A DNA stretch of 64,000 nucleotides from Thermomonas sp. XSG (GTDB lineage: Bacteria > Pseudomonadota > Gammaproteobacteria > Xanthomonadales > Xanthomonadaceae), in NCBI RefSeq assembly GCF_014678725.1, contig NZ_CP061497.1:1-64000 (forward strand), given 5' to 3'. Positions 26,079-34,804 of the stretch are shown piece after piece. The position numbers and the translations under genes are program-made. How positions within the stretch are numbered: the first letter of the stretch is position 1; every line of letters begins with the position of its first letter. The notes below the pieces were generated by a model. The model did no database searches, was not told the origin of the DNA, and was given only the letters and a program-made list of their open reading frames with translations.

Positions 26079-28544
26079 TCACGACGCTGGCCCCGTGGCA
26101 GGGCGCAGGATCGTGGCCGGATCGCCGCGGCCATCCACTGCCGCCAGCTCCGCTTCGGACAGCAGGCTGCCACGGGACTGGCCGAGGACGTGCGCAGCCG
26201 CGTCGACCACGTGTGCCCAGGTGCTGCGGTTGGCGAACAGCAGGCCCGGCACGTCCAGCGTGCCGCCGCGGTTGACGAAGCCCAGCGCCGCGGTGGTGGC
26301 CGGGCCGGTGTCGAGCCGGCGGAGCGCGCCGAGGAAGGGCTCCGGACGGGTGTGGGTGACGAATACGCGCGGCCTGCTCACCGGGAACAGCGCCTGGACC
26401 GCGGTGTCGGAGTGCACGTACCGTGCCTCCTCCGGATCGCGCGGCGCGCGGAACCGGCCGGGCTCGGCGAGATAGACGATCGCGGCCGACACACCGCGTT
26501 CGACCAGACGCGCCTGCGCGCGGCGCACTTCCTGCAGCTGGTACGCGCCGGTGGCTACGAGCAGGATCGCCGCCGTCGCCGGATCGCCGGCCAGGCACGT
26601 CGCTCCGATCTCGGCCAGCGCCTTGGCCTGCTGTGGCGTCAACTCATGGGGCACCGGCCGCTTGGGGACGACCAGGGTGGTGACCGTGCCGCGTTGCGCG
26701 TAGGCGTGGGTGAGGGCTGCGGCGGCGCCGTTGGCATCGGGCGGAAACACCACGCGCGAGATGTCGGCCATCTCGCCCATGAGCGCCTCGGCCATGGTCG
26801 GATCCTGGTGCGACTGCTCGTTCTTCGAGTTTTCCCACGTGTGCGAAGTTAGCACCAGCGGCACGCCCAGCCAGCCGGGCGGGCGTCCGGCCTGCTTCTG
26901 ATGGCGGGCAAAGATCAGTTCCTGGCGCACGGCGCCGAGCATCTTCGGCGCGAACGCCTCGTAGGTGACCACCAGGTTCAGCCCGCCCTTGTTGCCGAGC
27001 GCCGCGCAGACCACGGCCTCCTCGTTGAGCGCGGTGATGACCGCGCCGGTGGTCGATTCGGCGACACCGGGTTCGGGCTCGTGCACCCGGTGCTTCATCG
27101 CGTCCAGGGTGCGGTCGAGCTTGTTGCTGCGCAGCTCGTCGGGATTGCCCACGCGCACGCGCAGGCCCGGGTTCGCTTCGGCGATCGCGACAAACTGCTC
27201 GTCCAGCGCGGTCATCGGCGAGCTCTCGCCGCCGGCGCCGCGGTCGGCGATCGCCGGCACGCGGGGCGGTTCCACCTGGCGATCGGCCAGCGCATGGTCG
27301 CGCTCGCGCACCCGCTGCTGGTCATCGTGGCTGTTGAGTGCGGCGACGGCTTCCTCGAGTTCGGGGAAGGTCACGAACAGAGCTGCAGCGCCCTCATTGA
27401 AGAGCGTGCGCGCCTCTGCATCCACCGCCGGATTTCCGGGCAGGGGAAGATTGTGCGAGGCGTTGGTCCCGGCGCCGGGGAAGCCGAAGCCCTTCACGGT
27501 TTCGGCGATGCCATAGGGCAGCCGCACGTCGGTATCGGGGACGGCGGCGCCCGCTTGCAGGCGCGATTCCATCACGTGGATGCCCCACGCGATGCTGGCC
27601 GGATCGCGCCCGTCCAGCGCGATCGGATCAAAGCCGTTCAAGCGCAGGTGCCGGTCCAACCAGCGCTCGCCGCCTTGCTGGGTGATCTGGCTGCGCTGTT
27701 CGATACGCCGCCCGTTGAGGATGATGATCGGGCTGACCAGCCCGCTGTCTTCGGCACGCCACCAGCGCGGCGCCCAGTCGCTGCCGCGCTGTTCTTCGAA
27801 CGCACCGTCGCTGAGGAACGCCACCAGGCGTTCATCCTTGAGCGGCGCATGCACGTACTGAAGCTCGGCAAAGCCGAGATAGCCACCTTCCATCACGCCC
27901 CCGGCGGTATGCGCATTGACGTGGGAGCCCAGCGGCGACGCCGGCGTCCCGTCCGGATTGAGCGTGTAGGCGTAGAAGTCGCCGACGAACCGGCTCAGTC
28001 CGGCGTCGGAGCGGTCATAGCGTTCGGCGTGCCTGTCGGTCATGTTGCCAACCAACACGTTCAGCGCGTCGATCGCGGCCACGCAGTGCCCTTGGCCCAT
28101 CATCCAAGCGCGGGTGACACCATCCAGGGCGTCCATCAGGAGGTAGCCGGCGTAGGCGGGCACCATGTTGAGGGACCCGCCGGTGTGGCCTTCAGGCGTG
28201 AGCTTGAAATCGTCGGCCTCAAGGACCGTGCCGTCGGTACGGACCCGCTGGCTGTAGGTCATGTGCGCCACCAGCCACATGCCGGCACTGGCGACGCGAT
28301 CGGCCGCGGCGAGCCGCTGCCAAGCAGTGCCGGTATTGGGCGTGCGGCCCAGGGCCACCAGTTCGTCCACCATCTGGCGGACCCGCAGCTGGGTGAGCGG
28401 GTCATGCCGGATCACGCCGTAGCCGGCTGCCCAATGTGCGAACGCGCGATCAGCCTGCCGGTGGGCATCGGCCAGTTCAAGGATCCGCTGGCGCTCGGCG
28501 GCTGACAGCTGGTCGGCGGTGCAGCAGTTGGGGTGCAGGTTCAT
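26079..28544 (-). CDS. xfp: Phosphoketolase (xylulose-5-P/fructose-6-P)
   Basis: Thiamine-diphosphate enzyme that splits xylulose 5-phosphate (or fructose 6-phosphate) with phosphate into acetyl phosphate and an aldose phosphate. The 821 residues match the family length. Motifs include the cofactor-binding GHTGGSLNMVPAYAGYL, GQGHCVAAIDALNVLVGN and the acidic FLSDGAFEEQRGSDW. Its ATG overlaps the stop of the beta-CASP nuclease gene. Paired with acetate kinase a few genes on, it gives ATP without oxygen or the electron chain. Confidence 0.95.
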   Translation of the reverse strand: MNLHPNCCTADQLSAAERQRILELADAHRQADRAFAHWAAGYGVIRHDPLTQLRVRQMVDELVALGRTPNTGTAWQRLAAADRVASAGMWLVAHMTYSQRVRTDGTVLEADDFKLTPEGHTGGSLNMVPAYAGYLLMDALDGVTRAWMMGQGHCVAAIDALNVLVGNMTDRHAERYDRSDAGLSRFVGDFYAYTLNPDGTPASPLGSHVNAHTAGGVMEGGYLGFAELQYVHAPLKDERLVAFLSDGAFEEQRGSDWAPRWWRAEDSGLVSPIIILNGRRIEQRSQITQQGGERWLDRHLRLNGFDPIALDGRDPASIAWGIHVMESRLQAGAAVPDTDVRLPYGIAETVKGFGFPGAGTNASHNLPLPGNPAVDAEARTLFNEGAAALFVTFPELEEAVAALNSHDDQQRVRERDHALADRQVEPPRVPAIADRGAGGESSPMTALDEQFVAIAEANPGLRVRVGNPDELRSNKLDRTLDAMKHRVHEPEPGVAESTTGAVITALNEEAVVCAALGNKGGLNLVVTYEAFAPKMLGAVRQELIFARHQKQAGRPPGWLGVPLVLTSHTWENSKNEQSHQDPTMAEALMGEMADISRVVFPPDANGAAAALTHAYAQRGTVTTLVVPKRPVPHELTPQQAKALAEIGATCLAGDPATAAILLVATGAYQLQEVRRAQARLVERGVSAAIVYLAEPGRFRAPRDPEEARYVHSDTAVQALFPVSRPRVFVTHTRPEPFLGALRRLDTGPATTAALGFVNRGGTLDVPGLLFANRSTWAHVVDAAAHVLGQSRGSLLSEAELAAVDGRGDPATILRPATGPAS

Positions 28545-29932
28545 GGGGTCTCCGGGGAATCCAGTGCAACGCGGTCCAGGTGCTCCGGCACGCGCGCGCG
28601 CCAGCCCAGTTCGCGTTGCACGCGCCCGCGCAACGTGTCGGCTGCATCGGGCTCGCCGTGGGTGAGGTAAACGACGCGCGGCGCAGACGGTGCGGTGCGC
28701 ATCCAGTCCAGCAGCTCGCCCGCATCGGCGTGGCCGGAGAAGCCTTCCAGCTGCACTACCTCGGCGCGAATGGAAACCTCGCGGCCGAACATGCGCAATG
28801 TTCGCTTTCCCGCCGCCAGCGCGGCACCGCGTGTTCCACCGGCTTGGTAGCCCGCCAGCAAGATCGCGTTGCGGTCATCCTGGCCGAACGCCTCGACGTG
28901 GTGCAGCACGCGCCCGCCGGTGATCATGCCACTGGCCGAGATGATGATCATCGGCCCGCGCTGGCGGTTGAGCGCCTTGGACTCATCCACAGTGTTGACG
29001 AAGGTGGCGACCTCAAACATCCGCTGGCAGTCCTCTTGAGACACGCGATGCTCGGAATGGTGAGCGTGGTAGAGGCCGGTGGCGTTGGCCGCCATCGGAC
29101 TGTTGAGGTAGACCGGTATCCGAGGGATCTCTCCGCGCTCGCGCAGCCGGGCGATATGCAACATAAGTGTCTGGGCGCGACCGACAGCGAACGCCGGGAT
29201 GACGATCACACCGCCACGGGCAGCCACGCGGCGGATGATCGGCGCGAGTTCCGCCTCTTGGTCGATCGCAACGTGTTCGCGATTGCCATAGGTGGATTCG
29301 CAGACCAGCACGTCACAGGCGGGCAGGGGGGTCGGCGGATTCATCAGCGACTCCTGCTGCCGCCCGAGGTCGCCACTGAAATGCAGGCGCTGGCCCTGCG
29401 CGTCCACGCTGACGTGGGCAGCGCCCAGGATGTGGCCGGCGGGATGGAAGCGGACTGTGATGCCCGGTGCGACCTCGACATCGCGCTCGTAGTCATGCCC
29501 CTTGAGCTGCTTCAGGCTGCGGTGAGCATCGTCTTCGGTGTACAGCGGCCGTGGTTCCTTGTGCTTGGAATAGCCCTTGCGCGCGGCGTATTTCGCCTCT
29601 TCTTCGAGCAGGTGCCCGCTGTCGGGCAGCAGCAGACCGCACAGGGCCACGCTGCCGTAGGTGCAGTGGATCCGGCCGCGGAACCCCTGCTTGACCAGCG
29701 CCGGCAGATAGCCCGAATGGTCAAGGTGGGCGTGGGTCAGGACGACCGCGTCGATGGTCGAAGGGTCGACCGGAAACGGCGCCCAGTTGCGCTCGCGCAA
29801 TTGCTTGTAGCCCTGGAACAGGCCGCAGTCGACCAGCACGCGCTGGCCGTTGGCCTCGACTAGATAGCGCGAGCCGGTGACGGTGCCGGCGGCGCCGAGG
29901 AACTGCAGGGTGGGGCTGGAATACGTTGCCAT
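28541..29932 (-). CDS. MBL-fold beta-CASP nuclease with RNA-specificity domain
   Basis: A 463-residue metallo-beta-lactamase-fold hydrolase of the CPSF73/Ysh1-like group. The metal motif is LTHAHLDHSGYLPAL; further ligands are in FHPAGHILGAAH and the beta-CASP block in ESTYGNREH. The C-terminal RMMBL domain holds GFSGHADAGELLDWM and YLTHGEPDA. These enzymes cut RNA. I chose the ATG at 29932, with AGGAG eight bases before it. It heads the run leading to phosphoketolase. Confidence 0.88.
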   Translation of the reverse strand: MATYSSPTLQFLGAAGTVTGSRYLVEANGQRVLVDCGLFQGYKQLRERNWAPFPVDPSTIDAVVLTHAHLDHSGYLPALVKQGFRGRIHCTYGSVALCGLLLPDSGHLLEEEAKYAARKGYSKHKEPRPLYTEDDAHRSLKQLKGHDYERDVEVAPGITVRFHPAGHILGAAHVSVDAQGQRLHFSGDLGRQQESLMNPPTPLPACDVLVCESTYGNREHVAIDQEAELAPIIRRVAARGGVIVIPAFAVGRAQTLMLHIARLRERGEIPRIPVYLNSPMAANATGLYHAHHSEHRVSQEDCQRMFEVATFVNTVDESKALNRQRGPMIIISASGMITGGRVLHHVEAFGQDDRNAILLAGYQAGGTRGAALAAGKRTLRMFGREVSIRAEVVQLEGFSGHADAGELLDWMRTAPSAPRVVYLTHGEPDAADTLRGRVQRELGWRARVPEHLDRVALDSPETP

Positions 29933-30011
29933 GACGTGACTCCTGTTCGCGAAGGAAGTGATTGCAAATGACATGACGGACCGCCGCGGATCCTCGTCAC
30001 TGCGCGCCCGG

Positions 30012-30431
30012 TCAGGGGCGAACCAGCTCCACCGTGTCGTTGACCTTGGGGCTGCCGGCGATCACCTCAGCCTCCGCGTAGTGACCGTCGAACAGCCCGG
30101 TGATGCGCACCTGACCGACGGATTCCCGGCGATAACGTGGCCCGACATCCCGTGGACCGCGATTACGGCGCTTGTGCCGGATCACTTCCAACACCTGTCC
30201 GACCTGGGCGCCGTCGGCCTGTCCGACGCAGACGACAAGCGTTTGGTCCTCTTTCTCCAGCACTTGGCCGCGCATCAAGACGTTGTGGCGGAAGCCGCCC
30301 TCGTTCGCGGACGCGACACCCGGCGCTGCGAACGAGAAGGCGAGTGCGCCAGCCATCGCCAGCGCGGCGAACCAGCGGTAGGGATTCGTACGTGGGGCTG
30401 CGGAACAGGCAACGGGTGTGACCGTATTCAT
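30012..30431 (-). CDS. Unknown exported protein
   Basis: A 139-residue protein with a long signal peptide (cut near GVASANEGG). The mature part has two similar beta-rich segments (GAQVGQVLEVIRHKRRN and ESVGQVRITGLFDGHYAEAEV), which remind me of the C-terminal domain of FlgT-like proteins; the match is loose. AGGAG eight bases upstream supports the ATG at 30431. The position between the methyltransferase-like and nuclease genes gives no clear role. Confidence 0.6.
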   Translation of the reverse strand: MNTVTPVACSAAPRTNPYRWFAALAMAGALAFSFAAPGVASANEGGFRHNVLMRGQVLEKEDQTLVVCVGQADGAQVGQVLEVIRHKRRNRGPRDVGPRYRRESVGQVRITGLFDGHYAEAEVIAGSPKVNDTVELVRP

Positions 30432-30556
30432 TGAGCGGACTCCTTGGATGGGGCTTGAATGGAAACGACGATCGGGGACAAGAGCCAGAACGGAAGAGAC
30501 ATGCAGGTCGATAACTGGAACGGCCAAACGCTTTTCAGGCAGTTCCTCAACCTGGG

Positions 30557-31222
30557 TCACCGGGTTCCTCCCGCCGATGGGGCGGGGGCGCGCCGACGTC
30601 GCGGAATGAAGGCGGGGATCTCCTGCATGTAGCTGACGTAATCATTGCCGAAACGGCTCAGGCAGTCTTTTTCCTCACGGCGCGCGAGGCGGGCATAGGC
30701 CCACACGAGCACCGGATAGCTGGCGAGTGTGAGCAGCGTGGGCCACTGCAGCAGGAAGCCAGTCAACACCAGCACGAAGGCGACGTACTGCGGGTGGCGC
30801 ATGCGGGCATACACGCCCTCTCGAGTTATCCGGCCCTCGCGCTGTGCCCGATACAGCACGGGCCAGGAAGCCGACAGCAGCCAGAAGCCACCGCCGATCA
30901 GGAAGAGGCTCGCGACGTGGAATGGACCAAAATGCGGGTTGGCGCGCCAGCCGAACCACATCTCGAACAGGTGGCCCGCGTCGTGACTGAGCCAATTGAC
31001 CTGCGGATAGTTGGCGCTGAGCCAGCCGCCCAGAACGTAGAGCGTCAGCGGGAAGCCATACATTTCCGCAAACAGCGCCACGATGAAGGCGGAGAACATT
31101 CCGAACCCCCGCCAGTCCCACCGGGTCAACGGCTTGTAGAAGCTCCAGGCGAAGAAGATGAAGAACGCGGCGTTGACGGCCGCAAGGAGCCAGAGGCCAT
31201 AGCCATCTTCAGATGCATGCAT
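30557..31222 (-). CDS. Isoprenylcysteine-methyltransferase-like membrane protein
   Basis: A 221-residue protein with about five membrane segments. The C-terminal ICMT/PEMT-type signature reads REGVYARMRHPQYVAFVLVL, followed by EEKDCLSRFGNDYVSYM. Members transfer methyl groups from S-adenosylmethionine to lipids or membrane-bound thiols. The ATG at 31222 lies two bases before the end of the DUF2933 gene, so translation is linked. Similar gene pairs accompany Cus operons; the substrate is unknown. Confidence 0.8.
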   Translation of the reverse strand: MHASEDGYGLWLLAAVNAAFFIFFAWSFYKPLTRWDWRGFGMFSAFIVALFAEMYGFPLTLYVLGGWLSANYPQVNWLSHDAGHLFEMWFGWRANPHFGPFHVASLFLIGGGFWLLSASWPVLYRAQREGRITREGVYARMRHPQYVAFVLVLTGFLLQWPTLLTLASYPVLVWAYARLARREEKDCLSRFGNDYVSYMQEIPAFIPRRRRAPAPSAGGTR

Positions 31223-31223
31223 G

Positions 31224-31532
31224 TCAGTGTCCTCTGTGTGAGGTGTCGGACCTTTCATCGGTCATTGCAGGCTTGCCACGGGTGTCGGGGCTGCCATTGG
31301 GTGTGTCGTCGGCATTGCCGCCGCGCCCGTGACCTCCATGCCCGCCATGTCCTTTGTGCATGAACATGTGCATGAACGGGCACAGCAGCAGGATGGCCAG
31401 CGGCAACCAGCGGAGCGTTCCCGCAAGGTGGGCGCGGTGCTCGAAGCCGAGATAGAACAAGGCCAGCACCAAGAACATCCAGAAGACCCAACGTCGGGAC
31501 CCGGTCGCGTTTTGTGTAGGTTTGGCAGTCAT
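31224..31532 (-). CDS. DUF2933 small membrane protein
   Basis: A 102-residue protein with two membrane segments (near residues 14-31 and 40-58) and a His/Gly-rich tail (MHMFMHKGHGGHGGHGRG). The core fits DUF2933, a family found beside Cu/Ag efflux genes. The His and Met residues could bind copper at the membrane face. Located 118 bases downstream of cusA. Confidence 0.82.
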   Translation of the reverse strand: MTAKPTQNATGSRRWVFWMFLVLALFYLGFEHRAHLAGTLRWLPLAILLLCPFMHMFMHKGHGGHGGHGRGGNADDTPNGSPDTRGKPAMTDERSDTSHRGH

Positions 31533-31650
31533 GACGATCCCCTCGGGAAGCGGCGATGGATCACATTCCTCCGGCCGCGCCGCAGACGACCGGAAGAACG
31601 GCTCCGCGCGTGCGCGGACCGCCCTGGATCAGGTGCGTGGAAAGTGGGCA

Positions 31651-34600
31651 TCACGGCCCGTCCACGGGCAGTGCGGCAGGTGCCGGCGGCTTCCTGGCCA
31701 GTTGCCGCTGCTTGATCAGCGAGTACAGCGCCGGAATCACCGCCAACGTCAGGATGGTCGACGAGACCATCCCGCCCACCATCGGTGCGGCGATGCGGCG
31801 CATGACCTCGGAGCCGGTGCCGCTGCTCCACATGATCGGCAGCAAGCCGGCCATGATCGCGACCACGGTCATCATCTTCGGGCGCACGCGGTCGACCGCG
31901 CCTTCAATGATCGCTTCGCGCAGGTCCCGTGCATCCAGCGGGCGGCCTTCGGCCTGCCGCTGCGCGGCGCGCGCCTCCAGTGCGTGGTTGAGGTAGATCA
32001 GCATCACCACGCCGGTTTCCGCGGCGACGCCGGCCAATGCAATGAAGCCCACGATAACCGCGACGCTGGTGTTGTAGTCGAGCAGCCACATCAGCCAGAT
32101 ACCGCCGACCAGGGCGAACGGCACCGACAGCATCACGATCAGCGACTCGGTGACGCGGCGGAAGTTGAGGTACAGCAGCAGGAAAATCAGCGCCAGCGTC
32201 ACCGGAATGACGACCCGCATTTTTTCGGCGGCGCGTTGCATGTACTCGTATTGACCGCTCCAGGTCACGTAGTAGCCCGATGGGAACTGCACCTGTCGAG
32301 TGACCGCTTCCTGCGCCGCCTTCACGTAGCGGCCGAGGTCGCTTTCGCGGGTATCGACATAGATGTATGCGGCCAGCATGGCGTTCTCGGTGCGGATGCT
32401 GGGCGCCCCTTTCCTAACCTCGATCTTCGCCAACTCGCCGAGCGGCACCTGCGCACCGCCGGGCACCGGCACCAGCACCTGGGTCCCGATGCGCTGCGGG
32501 TCGTCGCGCAGTTCGCGCGGATAGCGCACGATCGCGCTGAAACGCTCGCGGCCCTGCAGGATGGTGGTGACCATCTCGCCACCCAGCGCTGCCGCCACCA
32601 CGTCCTGCACCTCGCCCAGAGTCACGCCGTACTGGGCCAGGCTGGCCAGGTCGGGGGTGATGTCGAGGTAGTAGGCACCGGTCAGGCGTTCGGCGAAGGC
32701 GCTGGTCGTCCCCGGCACCTGCCGTACCACGGCTTCGATCTCGGTGGCCAGGGCCGCCAGCTGATCCAGGTTGTTACCGAAGATCTTGATGCCCACGGGC
32801 GTGCGGATGCCGGTGGCCAGCATGTCGGTGCGGGCCTTGATCGGCATCGTCCAGGAGTTGGCGACACCCGGGAACTTCAGCGCCGCGTCCATCTCGGCAA
32901 TGAGCTTGTCGGTGGTCATGCCGTCGCGCCACTGGTCCTCGGGCTTGAGGTTGATGACGGTTTCGAACATTTCCAGCGGCGCCGGATCGGTGGCGCTCAG
33001 GGCGCGCCCCGCCTTGCCGAATACCGATTCCACTTCCGGGAAACCCTTGATGACCCGGTCCTGCTGCTGCAGCAGTTCGGAGGCCTTGGTCACCGACATG
33101 CCCGGTAGCGACGCGGGCATGTACAGCAGCGTGCCCTCGTTGAGCGTGGGCATGAACTCGCTTCCCACGCGCGATGCCGGCCACAGGCTGGCGAACAGGA
33201 CGACCAGCGCGAGCACGATCGTGGCCATGCGATGCCGCAGCACGACGTCGATCACGGGCCGATAGGCCGCCACCAGGAACCGGTTCACCGGATTCTTGTA
33301 CTCGGGCACGATCTTGCCGCGCACGAACAGCAGCATGAGCACCGGTACCAGCGTCACCGACAGCAGCGCGCCACCGGCCATGGCGAAGGTCTTGGTGAAG
33401 GCCAGCGGCTTGAACAGGCGGCCTTCCTGCGCCTCCAGCGCGAACACGGGAAGGAAGGAGACGGTGATGATCATCAGGCTGAAGAAGAGCGCCGGCCCGA
33501 CTTCGCGGCAGGCGTCGATGATCAGCTGGGTGCGGCTGCGGGAGCCGTCGCCGCGCTCGATGTGCTTGTGCGCGTTCTCGATCATCACGATCGCCGCGTC
33601 GACCATCACGCCGATCGAGATCGCGATGCCGCCCAGGCTCATGATGTTGGAGTTCATGCCCAGCACACGCATCGCGATCACCGCGATCAGCACGCCGACC
33701 GGCAGCATGACGATCGCCACCAGCGCGCTGCGCGCATGGAACAGGAACACCAGGCACACCAGCGCGACGATCAGGCTCTCCTCGAGCAGGGTCGTGCGCA
33801 GGGTCTTGATCGCACGCACGATGAGGTCGGAGCGGTCGTAGACCGCCTGCACGCTGACGCCCTCCGGCAGTCCACTCGCAAGCTGGGCGATCTTGTCCTT
33901 CACCCCGTCGATCACGGCTAGGGCATTCTCGCCGAATCGCGCAATCACGATCCCGCCCACCACGTCACCTTTGCCGTCCAGATCGGCGATCCCGCGGCGC
34001 TCATCGGGCACAAGCTCGACCCGGGCAACATCGCCGATCAGCACCGGTGCGCCGCCTTCGGCGCGCAGCACCAGGTTCTCGATGTCCTCGATGCCGCGCA
34101 GGTAGCCACGGCCCCGCACCATGTACTCCGTCTCGGCCATTTCGATCACACGGCCGCCAACGTCGCGGTTGCTTGCAGCGATCACCTCGGACACCCGCGA
34201 AATCGGGATGTCGAACGCGCGCAGCCGCACCGGATCGACTGTGATCGAGTACTGGCGCACGAAGCCACCGACGCTGGCGACCTCGGCCACCCCGGGCGCG
34301 GTGGTCAGCTGGTAGCGCAGATACCAGTCCTGCATCGCGCGCAGTTCGTCCAGCGAGTGGCGGTCACTCTTGAGGACGTACTGATAGACCCAACCCACGC
34401 CGGTGGCGTCAGGGCCCAGTGCGGGTGCCACGCCGGGCGGCAGGTTCTTCGACGCGACGTTGAGGTTTTCGAGCACGCGTGAGCGCGCCCAGTAGAGATC
34501 GGTGCCTTCCTCGAAGATGACGTAGATGAAGGAGGCGCCGAAGAACGAGAAGCCGCGGACGACTCGCGATTTCGGAACTGCAAGCAGGGCGCTGGTCAGC

Positions 34601-34803
34601 GGATAGGTGACCTGATCCTCGACCACCTGGGGCGCCTGCCCTGGGTACTCGGTGAACACGATCACCTGTACGTCCGAGAGGTCCGGCTGGGCGTCCAGCG
34701 GCGTGTTCGTCAGCGCGTAGATGCCCCCGGCGACGATCGCCAGCGCCATCACCAGCACCAGGAAGACGTTGCGTACCGACCATTCAATGAGACGGCCAAG
34801 CAT
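31651..34803 (-). CDS. cusA: Cu(I)/Ag(I) RND transporter CusA (HME4)
   Basis: A 1,050-residue trimeric pump. Its TM4 signature ISIGVMVDAAIVMIENAHKH is that of the copper/silver HME4 class. Twelve membrane segments and the two periplasmic domains are recognisable. It starts one base after cusB ends. It exports Cu(I) or Ag(I) taken from the periplasm or handed over by the P-type ATPases. Confidence 0.95.
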   Translation of the reverse strand: MLGRLIEWSVRNVFLVLVMALAIVAGGIYALTNTPLDAQPDLSDVQVIVFTEYPGQAPQVVEDQVTYPLTSALLAVPKSRVVRGFSFFGASFIYVIFEEGTDLYWARSRVLENLNVASKNLPPGVAPALGPDATGVGWVYQYVLKSDRHSLDELRAMQDWYLRYQLTTAPGVAEVASVGGFVRQYSITVDPVRLRAFDIPISRVSEVIAASNRDVGGRVIEMAETEYMVRGRGYLRGIEDIENLVLRAEGGAPVLIGDVARVELVPDERRGIADLDGKGDVVGGIVIARFGENALAVIDGVKDKIAQLASGLPEGVSVQAVYDRSDLIVRAIKTLRTTLLEESLIVALVCLVFLFHARSALVAIVMLPVGVLIAVIAMRVLGMNSNIMSLGGIAISIGVMVDAAIVMIENAHKHIERGDGSRSRTQLIIDACREVGPALFFSLMIITVSFLPVFALEAQEGRLFKPLAFTKTFAMAGGALLSVTLVPVLMLLFVRGKIVPEYKNPVNRFLVAAYRPVIDVVLRHRMATIVLALVVLFASLWPASRVGSEFMPTLNEGTLLYMPASLPGMSVTKASELLQQQDRVIKGFPEVESVFGKAGRALSATDPAPLEMFETVINLKPEDQWRDGMTTDKLIAEMDAALKFPGVANSWTMPIKARTDMLATGIRTPVGIKIFGNNLDQLAALATEIEAVVRQVPGTTSAFAERLTGAYYLDITPDLASLAQYGVTLGEVQDVVAAALGGEMVTTILQGRERFSAIVRYPRELRDDPQRIGTQVLVPVPGGAQVPLGELAKIEVRKGAPSIRTENAMLAAYIYVDTRESDLGRYVKAAQEAVTRQVQFPSGYYVTWSGQYEYMQRAAEKMRVVIPVTLALIFLLLYLNFRRVTESLIVMLSVPFALVGGIWLMWLLDYNTSVAVIVGFIALAGVAAETGVVMLIYLNHALEARAAQRQAEGRPLDARDLREAIIEGAVDRVRPKMMTVVAIMAGLLPIMWSSGTGSEVMRRIAAPMVGGMVSSTILTLAVIPALYSLIKQRQLARKPPAPAALPVDGP

Positions 34804-34804
34804 G

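Noticed and set aside
26901..28505. 534-codon plus-strand open frame opposite phosphoketolase
   Set aside because: No domain and no ribosome site; shadow of the phosphoketolase gene.
31522..33108. 528-codon plus-strand open frame opposite cusA
   Set aside because: Composition is that of an antisense frame (His, Gln and Arg rich, no domain); cusA is clear on the other strand.
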